This document shows, in pieces, positions 22,689-33,100 of a stretch of DNA of 64,000 nt (its first letter is position 1; each line of letters begins with the position of its first letter). Made by a program: the position numbers and the translations under genes. The notes beneath the pieces were generated by a model, which did not search any database, had not been told where the DNA came from, and worked only from the letters and a program-made list of their open reading frames with translations. Source of the stretch: Effrenium voratum (taxonomy: Eukaryota; Sar; Dinophyceae; Suessiales; Symbiodiniaceae); assembly GCA_963377175.1 (NCBI GenBank), contig CAUJNA010001213.1:985001-1049000 (forward strand). The letters run 5' to 3'.

Positions 22689-22760
22689 CCCTCCCACCCT
22701 TTTCACATGGAACCTGACGTTCAGGGGTCCCTTTAAAGGAAATTATCGGTGGCAAGGTAA
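22689..22760. repeat. Family E element, degenerate
   Basis: CCCTCCCACCCTTTTCACAT and GGAACCTGACGTTC with CCCTTTAAAGGA match the copy at 6139. The right terminus is degraded to GGTGGCAAGG. Confidence 0.65.
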
Positions 22761-22880
22761 ACCATTTTGCATCCAGTGACGCTCATTCGTCGCCGATCTA
22801 AGCAATGGCAAGGTTTGGGAGACACCCTGTGGGTGTCTTCTTTTGGAGGGCGAAGAATGTTTTTTTTCGTTTCCACTGTT

Positions 22881-22917
22881 GGTTTTAAAAGGACTCTATC
22901 ACTACTGGACTTTCCAG
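22881..22917. repeat. Family F repeat
   Basis: GGTTTTAAAAGGACTCTATC and ACTACTGGAC followed by TTTCCAG, as at 23405. The similarity to that copy resumes after the CAG with GGCGAAAAAGCAA. Confidence 0.7.
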
Positions 22918-23404
22918 GGGGCGAAAAAGCAACTGATTTTCTACTTTGTGGTCAAAAAGAGAAACATAGAGAAACCAACAGGAAAACAAGTCCCCCAACT
23001 AAAACACATATTTTTGTGGAAGTCACCAGTTTCGGTCTACGCGTGTTCCGTGGTTTTTGCATCGAGCTGTTTCGTCCACGACTCGTCTCACCAGTGAAGA
23101 TGTAGCGAGGGATGCCTTATATAATTCAGGTGAATCAAATGGTTAGTTCATCGTAGTGTAGATTTCTGAAACTCCGGAAGGAAGCCCAAGCAGCTATTGG
23201 ACAACTTCCCCTTCCCTGGCCATTCGGCGGAGCCAACGGGCTAGGGATCGGTAAGCCCTCCAAAAAAAGAAGCTAAGGAGCAGTTGCCACCAAAGTCATT
23301 GGTTAGATTGACAGAACCGAGCACATATTCTTTTAAACAGCACGGAAGTGCAACAAGGTCCATTTGCTTGTTTTGTTTCAATATTATTATTTCCCTTGTT
23401 TGCA

Positions 23405-23458
23405 GGTTTTAAAGGGAGTCTATTGTACTGGACATATATTTTTATCTGTTTCCAGCAG
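23405..23458. repeat. Family F repeat at an acceptor
   Basis: GGTTTTAAAGGGAGTCTAT, then TACTGGACATAT, a T-rich tract and TTTCCAGCAG ending at the exon candidate at 23459. Confidence 0.7.
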
Positions 23459-23540
23459 GCGAAAAAGCAAGCGGAAGATTCGCAGGACTCAGATCCGCGC
23501 TTCATCTTTCACGGGAAGAGCCGCCGACTCAAAACGCAGT
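23459..23540 (+). CDS. Weak exon candidate u, charged
   Basis: After TTTCCAGCAG|G the frame AKKQAEDSQDSDPRFIFHGK continues to about 23540 without a clear donor. The first 13 bases also occur after the family F copy at 22881, so part of this may be repeat. Confidence 0.28.
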
Positions 23541-25756
23541 CTGGCTGGGTTCGGGCTGGGTTCAGTACAGATGGGGTTCCATGGCTGCATTGCTGTTGGG
23601 TTGGATACTTGGGCTTTAACTTATGGGGACATCAAAACGTGTGTAATTTGCTTGTGGTTTTCCATTGAACCCACAACGTTTTACTGTATCTGATGGTTTC
23701 CGAATTGAACCCACAACAAGTTGAGCTTGTTGCAGAGGGGTCGGTGTTGTAGCAGCCAAGATGACTTTTGACAGAACCGCCTGAACAGTGGTTGGTGGAC
23801 ATGATGAGCCCCCACCCAAATGATTTCCACCCAACGGTCCCGAATCAAACTTCATGCACATATTCTCCCGTTTCAGACATCACTTGGCCCTTCCTTCTGG
23901 TAAGGTGATGTGTTGGAGAGGAAATAGGGAACCCTTCGGGGGCATGAGGTTTGGGCGACTTTCTGCACGGATGGAATACCCGGTCTCTGTGTGGCAACGT
24001 CATGCCTATTTCAACTTGGGTACACGCTCACGACCACATGACGGGTCTCTCACTGGCATTTGGTTCCCTGGCACCCACCCATTTCATGGCTCCTTGGGAC
24101 CCTGGAGGCTCGTTTCCAGTGCTAAGTGCTCTCCGCGCCTCAAAAGGGTTCTCGGCCTTTAAGAATTCTGAGTGCGGACCACAATTCTGAATTGCACCCT
24201 ACAAAGTTGCACTCGTTTTAGCATGATTTTAGCGCGATTGTCAAGGAATCCAGCGGTGGACCATCAAAAACACACCAACTTTACTGGTGGTCGTTGGGCC
24301 CTCTGCCCCCATGAATGGACGAAATGGACGCACAACTTTGCCACTGAATACCAGTCAGCTACCACAACGTTTACTCGGATGCGTTTGGTTAACTTGAAGG
24401 ATAGTTTCCTTGGCTAATGCCGTGCCCGGATGAATCAGCTTGGCGGATTCTTGTTGCTTCATGCTCCCCCAAAGGTGGTGATCCCCACTCAAATGGCAAA
24501 AACGGGACACTCCATGTAAATCAACCAGGGGTTTATTCACCCTTCGTCGGTAACCTTGATCTTCCTAGTTGTTGGGTTTCCAGTAAGTCTGCTCCCACTC
24601 ATTGATGGCTTGGATTTGTGGTTGGGGAACCCGTCCCAGCGATCAGGGCAGGAAGGGGTGCCTTCAGATTCCAACCTGGCCTCCCACATGCCACAATTGA
24701 AATCCGCTGAACTACCAGGTGCCATCGGGACCGACTTCCATTGGCTGGGGGCTGGTTTTCCAAGGCTCCGAAAACCTCTGCAGTTCCCACTTAGCTCTCT
24801 AAGCTCTGCTTGGTGGCTTGGGTTGTACCCTCCACAAGTACGACGGAAGGCCAAGGAGATGGTTGTGTGGTGTTCCCCTGAATCACACTACCCTTTGAAC
24901 ATTACGCACCCTTTGAAAATAATTCGGGGTGCCGTCGATAAAGGGACCCTCATACATTTTCCGGAAGTGGGGCACAGAAGCATAATCTATAGAATATGAA
25001 ATACGTTTATGCATTGGGCTATCAACCTGCTAAATAGGTGGTAGAGGCTTCCCAGGTTGCCCCAAAAACATGTGGTACGGTATCTTTTTGTTATTCATTG
25101 GTTGTCCGTTTTTGAGCATTGCCAGACTTATCTCACCTTTTGCGCCCCTTTGCTCTTTTACGTTTCCGTTGTTTTCCATTTCAACCGCCGCAAGTCAGGC
25201 TGGCCCTAATCGGTTGGGGCGGTTAGGAGATGTGAACCCCTGGTTCTTGAGGGCAAAAAGCTGGATAGAGGGAAGCTGAACCATATATACAGCCGCTGTA
25301 TACAACAATTACCACATCGCATTTCTGGGGTACCTTAGCGATATTTTCCCTTGGGTGGGCGAACAATGTCTTCGGTTCTTTGCATGTTGTTGTTTTTTTT
25401 GTCGGTACTTCTACCATTTTTTAGCGAGGGGGTGCAACAGGTTCACTCACCTACCATACCTTCAGGTTGGAAAAGCTCTGCCCTTTAAAGCGGAGAGGTG
25501 GTTGAGGACGGTCGTCAGCCGAAAACCCTGTCAGCTCCCATTGGGAAGACTCAGGTAATCAACTGGTCACTTTGGCTTTTGGATTTGGATTTGGAATTGA
25601 ACCCCTGGCTTTTCTGGGTCAATTGGACGCCACCCCAAAAGATCTCCTCGGTTTGGATTTGGATTTGAACCCTGGCTTTTGGTAAACGGGATGCCACCCC
25701 CAACGGAAAACCACCAAACCACCGCTTCGTCGGGGTCCCTCCGTCCCTTCGGCGAG
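23541..25756. other. Intron-like stretch with family B cores
   Basis: Family B cores lie at about 25218-25262, 25578-25640 and 25641-25730 (the last two nearly in tandem: TTGAACCCCTGGCTTTT and TTTGAACCCTGGCTTTT). I see no supported exon. Confidence 0.4.
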
Positions 25757-25835
25757 GCCAGGCGGACTTCGAGGCTTCGGACGTCGCCCCCCGCTTGGTG
25801 GACGTCGCCTTCTTCGACGCGGGGCATTTGGTGGA
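25757..25835 (+). CDS. Methyltransferase-like exon (DAGH strand)
   Basis: TCGGCGAG|G acceptor, 79 bp, GT donor (GGA|GTGCGC). Reads QADFEASDVAPRLVDVAFFD and AGHLV in a frame with almost only G/C third positions. Phase 1 to 2. Confidence 0.6.
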
Positions 25836-28800
25836 GTGCGCGCCAGACCCCTTCACGCCGGCGGATGGTCGGGCGGTTTTTGTGATGTTACTTGGGCCAT
25901 ACGGGGAAACCATACGAGGTCTTTCAGTAGTGCCCTTTTACATTTTTGGGGGGGAGGGTTCCCCTACTAAAATAGACTACAGAGAAAAAGTACCCTTATT
26001 CTAACCTCTCCACTTGAGGACCTACCGTATGCCTGGGGGTTTATGATATGCTTGCAGGGGGATATGGATATGTCTTCCTTGGTTACACGTGGTTGTACAT
26101 AAATGTGTGTTTGCAATATGGGTTGACTGTTGTAAATCTGGATTGGGTGGCCTCAGGTGTCTAGTTGTGGCCTCTGGGTTTGCAACCTGACATCGAATGT
26201 TTCCCAAGTGTTTTTTTGTTTTTGTTTTTTCCCCCTTGGTTTGCTTTAGCTGGCGAAACCATATCTCGCTGCTTCCTGGGCAGTGGACTGAGTATCCAAG
26301 TGCAGCCTTCAGGACTGTTGTTGAGGCCTGTAGCACTTAGCGCGAACGAAGCTGTGCTCAGAACGTGCACGGCGGTCGCAGTGCAGCGCTCTGTCCGAGT
26401 CGTCCTGCCTATACGGCAGGCCTTGCAAGGTCTGATGCCTTGCGAAGGCCACGGCCGTTTGAAAAGATGCCAACCAAGCTAATCGCTCGCTGGCGATGTG
26501 CCTCCGCTAAGCGAAGCACTATGCCGTCAGCTCGGCAAGTAATGCAACAACGAGATCTGTCCAGCCCGTCCAGTAAATAGCACCCCAGACCGAATGAGCG
26601 GCAAAGCAGCCGCAAACAAGAACGAACAACCCCAACCAAAAAGGCGAAGGTTGGACGGGTAAAGAGAGACCTCAAAGGCTTCATTCGCTGGGCCCCGGAA
26701 TTGGCTCGGCCCGGCTGAATGAGCAAAAATGTGAGCTCAATCATACTGATGGGCTCAAGTTGGCATGCAAAGTCATCCCACTCCTCCACTTGTGCAACCA
26801 ATTGCGCCGCAAATTCAACAGGGCACTGACTAGTGCCAAGGCCGAGGGTCTGAAACCAAGCAAGTGGGAGCTGCTCAACGAGGCTAAGATGCCCAACATG
26901 TGCGTCCCAATCAAGCTGTGGTTCGTGCCCACCTTGCAATTCGGGCAACTGCGGTTCGCTTGCATGCTGGATTGAATCGGCAACAGCAAGGTAAAACGAC
27001 TGCATAGTCCAAGTTGCATGCGTCCAACTGTTGCACCACTGCGTCTGCATTTGCAAGATGCGCTCAAGTGAGGGCTCCCGGCTCTCATTGAAAGAAAAAG
27101 CAATGCTGTCTGCAATGTTGTTCCAAGTGCAAATCCATTCCTCAAACTCATCTGCGCACTGTACAAGATCCAAATGCGAAGGTATCCAATGTCTTGAGAG
27201 CTGCTGTGGCTCTGTGTGCTGGATTTGTTCCGCAAGAGCTGCCAGAAGGTCATGGTTGTTCGGCGTGCCACGGAGGCAGCTATGATCGCCCTGCTGCAAT
27301 GCGGTAGCTACCTGTACTGTGCTCTTGGAGTCGCACCAGATTTGAGCATTGCACTGATAGGTGGCAATCCAGGATACTGCAGCGATGAGCGCCTGAAGTT
27401 CTGCGCGGTTGCTTGACTGCGTAAAACCAGCCAAATGCCCCCGGAGATAACATCAGAGCTGCTAGCGCTCACAACCGCCCAAGCTGCAAGTGGAGCTGTG
27501 CCTCCCGCATGTCGCGTACAACTTCCATCCGTGAAGATGTGTTGCATGCCACAGGTGGGTTTGGAGTAAAACTTAAAACTGCAAGGCGTCTGCAATAGTG
27601 TCTGCCGATACTTCTTCAAATGGGGTGAGCGTGGGACCAAAAGATGTTGCATGAAGCTGCGAGGTTTCGTCTGCAACCATGTCAGGATCTCTGGCTGGTC
27701 CAGCCTGTGTTCCGCAAATTTTGGACACTCAACCCAATGAAGCTGCGTGTTCGGTACATTGCAAACTGCGCAGTCCGCATGTTTGGTAAGGTCAAACCGG
27801 GATTGTTGCCAGGGGGAAATGAACGAGCCTTCCCGTATGCAGTTGATCTGCGCAAGCTGCAAAGGCGTGAGTTTGTCATCAAATTGAAGGGTCTGAAACT
27901 TGTCAATGCCCGCCAAATCCGAAAGTGTGGAACGGTGCCGTACCTGTTCCGCCACATGCTGCATCCACGCTTCCTCCAATAAGGAGTCAAGGGCAACCGA
28001 GTCCAGTGTGAAGAGGTTGTGGATGAGGCCGTCATGATCGGAGAAAAGGGGGGGCACCAAAATCTGCCATCCAATTGTTTGGAATAGCTGCCTGAGCTTC
28101 GTGAAGGGTCCTGCCAGGATGGCATTGGAGCCAGCTGCATTCCATTGCTCTTGCAACTGGGGGGATTTCCTGCTGATGCGCCGAAAATCGTGCACCGTGT
28201 GAATAAGCTGGTAGTAACCCGGATCTGCAGCAGGCTGCTTACTGATGGAAAGTCGAATGAGCGGACTGGCTCCGCCATGTGCAACTCCCAAGGCACGTAC
28301 TGCTGATGTACGGAGCTTTTTCAGGTAAGTGTCTGAGATCGGGCAGCTGCTTGCACCGTGCAGAATGCTCGGCCAGAAAACCATTGGCAACATGGCAACC
28401 TTCTTGGCAAAGGGTGCGCGAGAGCGACGGAGTCTCAATCAGCTGTCTTCCTGCTGCGTTCCACGCTGAGCGAGTGGGCGATTGCGTCTCTGCTTCGTGA
28501 ATGACATGATGCCACCAAGCTCTCGGGCGTCAAGTGCCATGGAAAAACCCAGGGGCAGAACACCGCGCCTGGTGTGTTTGGTAGTGCCCCAAGTGTACGT
28601 CTTGGAGGAGTCCAAAGTCATTCCCCATAGTGCGAAGAACCTGTAGTGAAAACCAGGCAGCCGCGATTGCTGGTGCCTGATCTGCTGTGAGGATGATGTT
28701 GTCCACGAAACTCAGTGTACGTACTGCGGGGCAGAACTGCCTTGGTAGCAGTGAAGACACCAGCTAAGGAATGCCATGGCTGAAACACTGAGCGGGCATC

Positions 28801-29393
28801 CTTCCGGAAAGCCGATGTTCGACAAATGTGGGTCTCTAATATGATTCAAAACCTTGAACCGACGTCCGAAGCCAGCGAGGAATGCTCTCCAAGGGCCCAA
28901 AATATGTGACGGTATTCCAAGGTGTTGCGCCAGCATAAACAACTGCATATGGTGCCGAATGGTTGTATATCTCGCTGCTTCCTGGGCAGTGGACTGAGTA
29001 TCCAAGTGCAGCCTTCAGGACTGTTGTTGAGGCCTGTGGCACTTAAAATCTACATGGATTTGTCGAAGCCCACTTACCCATAGCGAACCCTTTTCCCCTT
29101 CGCGATTTCCCTGTCCGCCACTTTTGGCCAAAGGTGGTCACCCTTTTGTATTTGTGGGGGTCCCTAAGGCCCCAGAGGGGGCCACCCTCTTGGGTTTTCA
29201 AGAGGCCCAGCTGAGGGAAACCAACCCTTTCGTTGTGTTTTCCAGAACCAACGAAGGAGACCATCGAGGTAGCACCCTTTCCATGGCCGAGGGACACGTT
29301 CTCCACGCGAGGTACAGCTTGAAGGCCTTCGAGCGTTTGTTGCCAGCCCTTGCGCCCAACGCCATCATCGCGGTGCACGACACCGGGTTACAT
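25757..29393 (+). CDS. Class I methyltransferase-like core, two exons around a LINE
   Basis: Exons 25757-25835 and 29312-29393 join in phase (GA+G makes Glu). The joined product reads VDVAFFDAGH, then a short helix, then FERLLPALAPNAIIAVHDTG. In class I SAM-dependent methyltransferases of the Methyltransf_24 type, a strand ending in F(I/F)D(G/A)xH is followed after about 14 residues by an acidic-residue-LLP helix and the strand (I/V)xxHDTG. Spacing and key residues agree here. The intron holds a family C element and a decayed LINE on the other strand. Motif I may be the TIVELGPW candidate at 18301. Upstream candidates n to s could be middle parts of the protein, but this is not shown. After HDTGLH (GT donor at 29394) the C-terminus is unresolved. 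Substrate unknown. Confidence 0.5.
25917..26024. repeat. Family C element (introner-like)
   Basis: Second copy of the 8649 element, sharing TTCCCCTACTAAAATAGACT and TACCCTTATTCTA, with AGGTC and AGGACCT ends. Confidence 0.85.
26261..26339. repeat. 79-bp direct repeat, copy 1, flanking the LINE
   Basis: Identical to 28967-29045 except for one base (GTAGC versus GTGGC near the end) and without indels. It begins ATATCTCGCTGCTTCCTGGG and ends GCACTTA. Interpreted as a long target-site duplication. Confidence 0.9.
26409..27434 (-). pseudogene. LINE RNase H continuation, frameshifted
   Basis: This frame begins AGFTQSSNRAELQALI and continues to IWCDSKST, which give the second and third acidic residues of RNase H. 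It then passes HWIPSH and NNIADS, where the last catalytic Asp is expected. After about residue 130 no domain is recognised. Confidence 0.85.
27308..28438 (-). pseudogene. LINE linker, CCHC knuckle and start of RNase H
   Basis: A 376-codon frame holds the region after RT, with a C-x2-C-x7-H-x3-C knuckle (CAVC ... H ... C) and then the first RNase H strand with IFTDGS. It then leaves the RNase H frame after about SGGIWL. The continuation is in another frame from 27434. Confidence 0.85.
28439..28966 (-). pseudogene. Reverse transcriptase part of the LINE, frameshifted
   Basis: Three overlapping frames carry one RT domain: HLGIPSHILGPWRAFL with GFPEGCPLSV, then SFVDNIIL, then KTYTWGTTKHTRRGVLPLG with LDARELGG. 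The third frame starts mid-domain, so at least two frameshifts occurred. The N in FVDN replaces the second catalytic aspartate of the usual FxDD. Confidence 0.88.
28967..29045. repeat. 79-bp direct repeat, copy 2, flanking the LINE
   Basis: See the copy at 26261. It sits at the 5' side of the minus-strand LINE. The RT frame stays open through part of it, so a coding origin cannot be fully excluded. Confidence 0.9.
29312..29393 (+). CDS. Methyltransferase-like exon (IAVHDTG strand)
   Basis: CACGCGAG|G acceptor, 82 bp, GT donor after CAT. Reads YSLKAFERLLPALAPNAIIA and VHDTGLH. Translation can continue past the donor to a TAA at 29498, or in another frame as ARGIGIFVRQNR, so the C-terminus is unsettled. 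Confidence 0.6.
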
Positions 29394-30141
29394 GTCAGGA
29401 GCCCAGCTCGTCCGCCGCCCGGGGAATTGGGATTTTTGTCCGGCAGAACCGGGGCGAAGCGGCAAACGGTGCGGAAACCCACGAACTTCACGTTATAAGC
29501 AATGTGTCGTTGGTGTGGTTTTAGTTGAACTTGTGTGTTGCTTATTTTGGCTTCAGCGCGTTCTTTTGGCTGTTATTTCTTCACCGGTGTTGGTGTAGTT
29601 ATTATTGTTTTTGTTGTACTGAGCTGTTTGCTAGTTTATGTTTATTTGTGCTGCACCAAGTGTTGCATGTTTTTGTTGGTTCTGTTCATGCTTAGTGGGT
29701 GGCTGCAACAAAGTGGTTGGCAACTACCCCCCAAACCGCTACCCCGAAGAGCGGGGGGAGCAGAGGTTGTCAACGCTGGATCCGGCACACATATGCACAT
29801 GCTGCAAAAATGGGTATGCAACCACTGAGGTTCTACTGTTCTCGGGATCTCGGGCATCAGCTTTGACAGTCGACCCCGGATGAATCCGCCTGATGCATAC
29901 ATGGGTTGCAAAGAACACGTGTCAAGGACGTCCTTTTGAATTGAACGACCCCTCCAAATCAAAGGGTCAATGAATCCTTGGCTATCGCTTAGATGGCAAA
30001 AAGCAAATCGACTCTTGGACGGTCTATGGCAACCATTGTTTCCACTGCGACGCCATGCCAAAACGGAGCTGGGCCTACATTTAGCCCTTTTGGCATCAGC
30101 CCACGAGGAGCGCGGATTTGTTTGCCCAAAACGCACCTGAG
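29394..30141. other. Between the methyltransferase-like exons and the first ligase exon
   Basis: The end of the upstream gene and the start of LIG1 should lie here, but I could not fix either. A plus-strand frame with high third-position G/C (NYPPNRYPEERGEQRLSTLD, about 29723-29790) may be a ligase N-terminal exon. A Met-initiated frame starts at 29993. Neither has clear splice support. Confidence 0.3.
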
Positions 30142-30194
30142 GTCCGTGACTTTGGCTCCAGCGCGCCACAGGAGGCGACGGACACGGCTTGGAG
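30142..30194 (+). CDS. LIG1: LIG1 exon 1 of the model (start of DNA-binding domain)
   Basis: CACCTGAG|G to AG|GTTGCG, phase 0 to 2, reading VRDFGSSAPQEATDTAW. The ATDTAW end resembles the D-A-C-W segment just before the LIG1 DNA-binding domain. The join to exon 2 gives WSFAVGLEKV. This is not the true first exon, since no start codon is present. Confidence 0.5.
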
Positions 30195-33100
30195 GTTGCG
30201 AATCTGCGGATGTGGGTCTGTTGTTGGAGAAGCACTAGTTTACCAAAAAGAAAGAGGGGGAAGAACAGGTGAAGTCCACAAACACATCCAATCCGTAGTC
30301 TGGACAATTGAGGTTTTCACCTGTTGGTTTCCCCTTTTTGGCAACTTGTTTTTGGCAGTTGGCGAAATCTTCCAGCAACTTATGTTCTTTGCAACCGCCC
30401 TTACAGTTTCCTGGCCGGCCGCCAAACAGAACTGAATACAGAACGGCACAAGGGACGCTCAGCCCTGAACAAGATCGGATGAACCCTTAGTCGGTTAGAG
30501 ACAGGGTGCCCCTTCCCCCTTTTGCCCTTTACCACACGCTGACCATGCCATGCTGTTGCCCCTCACTTCCTGAGTTCCTGGACTTTAAACTTTTTGGTCT
30601 TTGGCAATTTTAGTGGTAGATAAACAGGTTTGGATTTTTTGTTGTGTCCGTCCACTCGGGAAGTGAGGCCCTGACATGCCCTGACCATGTGACAAGGAGT
30701 AAAAGTCAGCCCTTGCAAAGGGCACCCTTGATGCTCGCCGAGCTCGCTTGACTGAAGCCGACCGTTGATTTGGTCCATGAGTAGTCAAGGTTCCCCAAAG
30801 GAAACCATCCCGTCCTCTAACATGGAACCCACAAGATCCAAAGGCGGCCATGTCTACGTCTGGGTCCCTAAGGAGCAACTGAGGTGCCCTCCCACCACTA
30901 GCATGGAACCTGATATTCGGGGATTCCTTTAAAAGGATAATTGTCTTCCAGGACCCCGCCGTCACGTTCCATGTTAGTTGGCCGGAGGGTAACCCGCCTG
31001 AAACCGCTGAAACCTCGCGGCCTCGCTCGCGCCAAGGAGGAGGGTCTCCCCTTCAACCTTCAGCGCTGCGCCGCAAGGGCCGGAGGTCAGCAGCGTTGCC
31101 GGGGACCAAAGGGACTCGCTTGAAACAAAAACCGATGCGCAGACTCCTCCGGAGATGGTGCTGTATGCTCACTTGCCCAAACCCAAAAACATTTAGCCTT
31201 TTGGTTTCTATGATCTCATGGCCCCAGAAGGGCTAGCCCTGGCATTTCCGGGGCCTTTGGGCAACTTGGGATATTCCAAAAGGCCCAACATGTTGCAAGT
31301 AAACAACCCAGACCGAACCACGGCATGGGTCAAATACGGTACAATAGCGAGTTTCCTTGTGTCAACATTTAGGGCATCCACCGTACAGCCGGGGATACAT
31401 ACACTTTCCAGGACTTTCCGCTGGGTTGGGAACCAAAAGGTGGCCATGGATTTGCGAAGCCTTTGGCACAGCTGAAGAGGACTTCTTCTCGCCTTCTTTG
31501 GGCGAGGGAGCCCACCCTGGATTTGGCGACCTGCACTTTACAGAGTTGATGATAGCCTCAGTTCTTCAGTGGCACCAATTCTTTTGCCCAGAAAACCGAT
31601 TCTTGATTCAGGTGGTGGAGTTCTCAGTTCTTCAGTGGCACCAATCCTCTTGCTTTTTTTTGCGGCCCCACGAAAAAAAGTCCGGTCCAAGCCGCGAAAA
31701 GGGCCCCCTTGTTGCCGGGGTCACTGAACAACTGAGTAGCTTTCCCTGTAGTGGTGACCCCAAAAGTGTGCACACTTGGTGTGGGCTTGGTCAGCCAAGT
31801 GACTTCAAGTGAGAATCTTCCTGAACAACGTGGATTGGTTTTCTGTACATTTCGTCCATTCGGGTTCGTCTCCGAATGGGAAGCTTCCAATTTAGTGTTT
31901 TGTTTACACAAAAACGGGTAACCCATAATTTCCCTGCGGCTTCCTTGGAATTCAAATCCAAAACCGGTGCCCCCAGGTGAAACAATCTTACAACTAGCTG
32001 GCGTGCATTCCGCTTGCTGAGCAAATGGAGGGCCGGGGCCCGGTCGGCCTTGCTGGCTCTCAGGGAATGAGTTGACCTCAAACTGAACCATCCAACTGGT
32101 GGTTTCCCTTCAGGGAATCCCAAACGTTGTATTCACAGAACCCCTCCAACGATTCCCTGCGCAGCAGCATTGGCTCAAAGGGGGAAGCTTGGGCCCAGAA
32201 ACTCGGAACCGAATATTTCCCCAATACAGCCCCGACAGGTTCGTTTTTTAGTTCCCGGGAGGTGCTCTCGTTCAGAATAACGTGCAATCCCCAACGGTTC
32301 CTTGTTTATTTGCAGGGTACCATCGAAGCTCGAAACTGAGCTCGTTTGCCTCAACCGCTTGGAGTCTGTCTAATCTTCGCAAAGGGGTAGTACTGCCTTT
32401 GCGGCGCCAAATGTATTTGTAGTTTTGTTTTTACCACAAGGGTCAGACTTCAAATGAGGGGTGTCCAATAGGGAAATTGCGATTTCAGGTTTCCATCGAC
32501 TTCCCTCGTCTTCACTGTTCTTGAGAAAGTTGATTTGATGTTGTTTGGTTCTGTTCATGTTTAGTCGGGGGCTGCAAAAGCAAGGTTGTTTGCTACCATA
32601 CCACCATTCAGGGTTGTTGCTACCATGAATGGCATGTTTAGTATGGGGCTACTGTTGCTAGAATCAAAGTCGGGTTTTGCAGTTGTCTTGAATGGCATGG
32701 CGTGTCGCAACCATGGCCGGCCTCCTGCTACTCTTCCGGCGGCCGGACAGTCGAGCATTCACGAGATGGCGGCCGAGAGGAGTAGGGGGGGGGGGGGGCA
32801 ACGATCCGTTGATCGTTTTAGGAGAAGGTCCTCGGCCGTATTTATTTATTTATTTATTATGTTTTTTTTGGGGGGGGGGTCTAGTATGTTCTAGTCCGCG
32901 TTTTGTTTTTGAGGGTCTATTGGCTCTACTGCCTGATTATTGATTAAGAGCCCCCGCAAACCTTTACACCCCATGTCGGAAAGCTGCGTTGACAGATAGC
33001 TTCCTTGGAGTGCAGACGTAGGGCCCAGGTTTGGACCTGTTACTTGACATAGCTTTGGTCTCAACATCTCCAGTTTCTGGTGCAGGAAAAGGGACAAGAA

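Larger units (their letters stand above)
26340..28966 (-). mobile_element. 5'-truncated, decayed LINE (RT, CCHC, RNase H)
   Basis: This minus-strand insertion has broken frames with recognisable order. First comes reverse transcriptase with a thumb-side block RRFKV and motif B GFPEGCPLSV (about 28786-28815). Motif C reads FVDN, where FxDD is expected (about 28700). Next is a cysteine/histidine knuckle C-x2-C-x7-H-x3-C (about 27730-27785). RNase H carries TDGS (near 27520), AELQAL and WCDS. The frame changes near 28735, 28610, 28440 and 27430, so it is a pseudogene. The 5' part of RT and any ORF1 or endonuclease are missing. About 300 bp at the 3' end (26340-26650) show no domain. The 79-bp direct repeats mark the borders. 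It lies in the intron of the methyltransferase-like gene, in antisense orientation. Confidence 0.9.

Noticed and set aside
31035..31084. Possible ligase N-terminal exon (EEGLPFNLQRCAARAG)
   Set aside because: Phases 0 to 1 do not fit between exons 1 and 2, which already join in phase.
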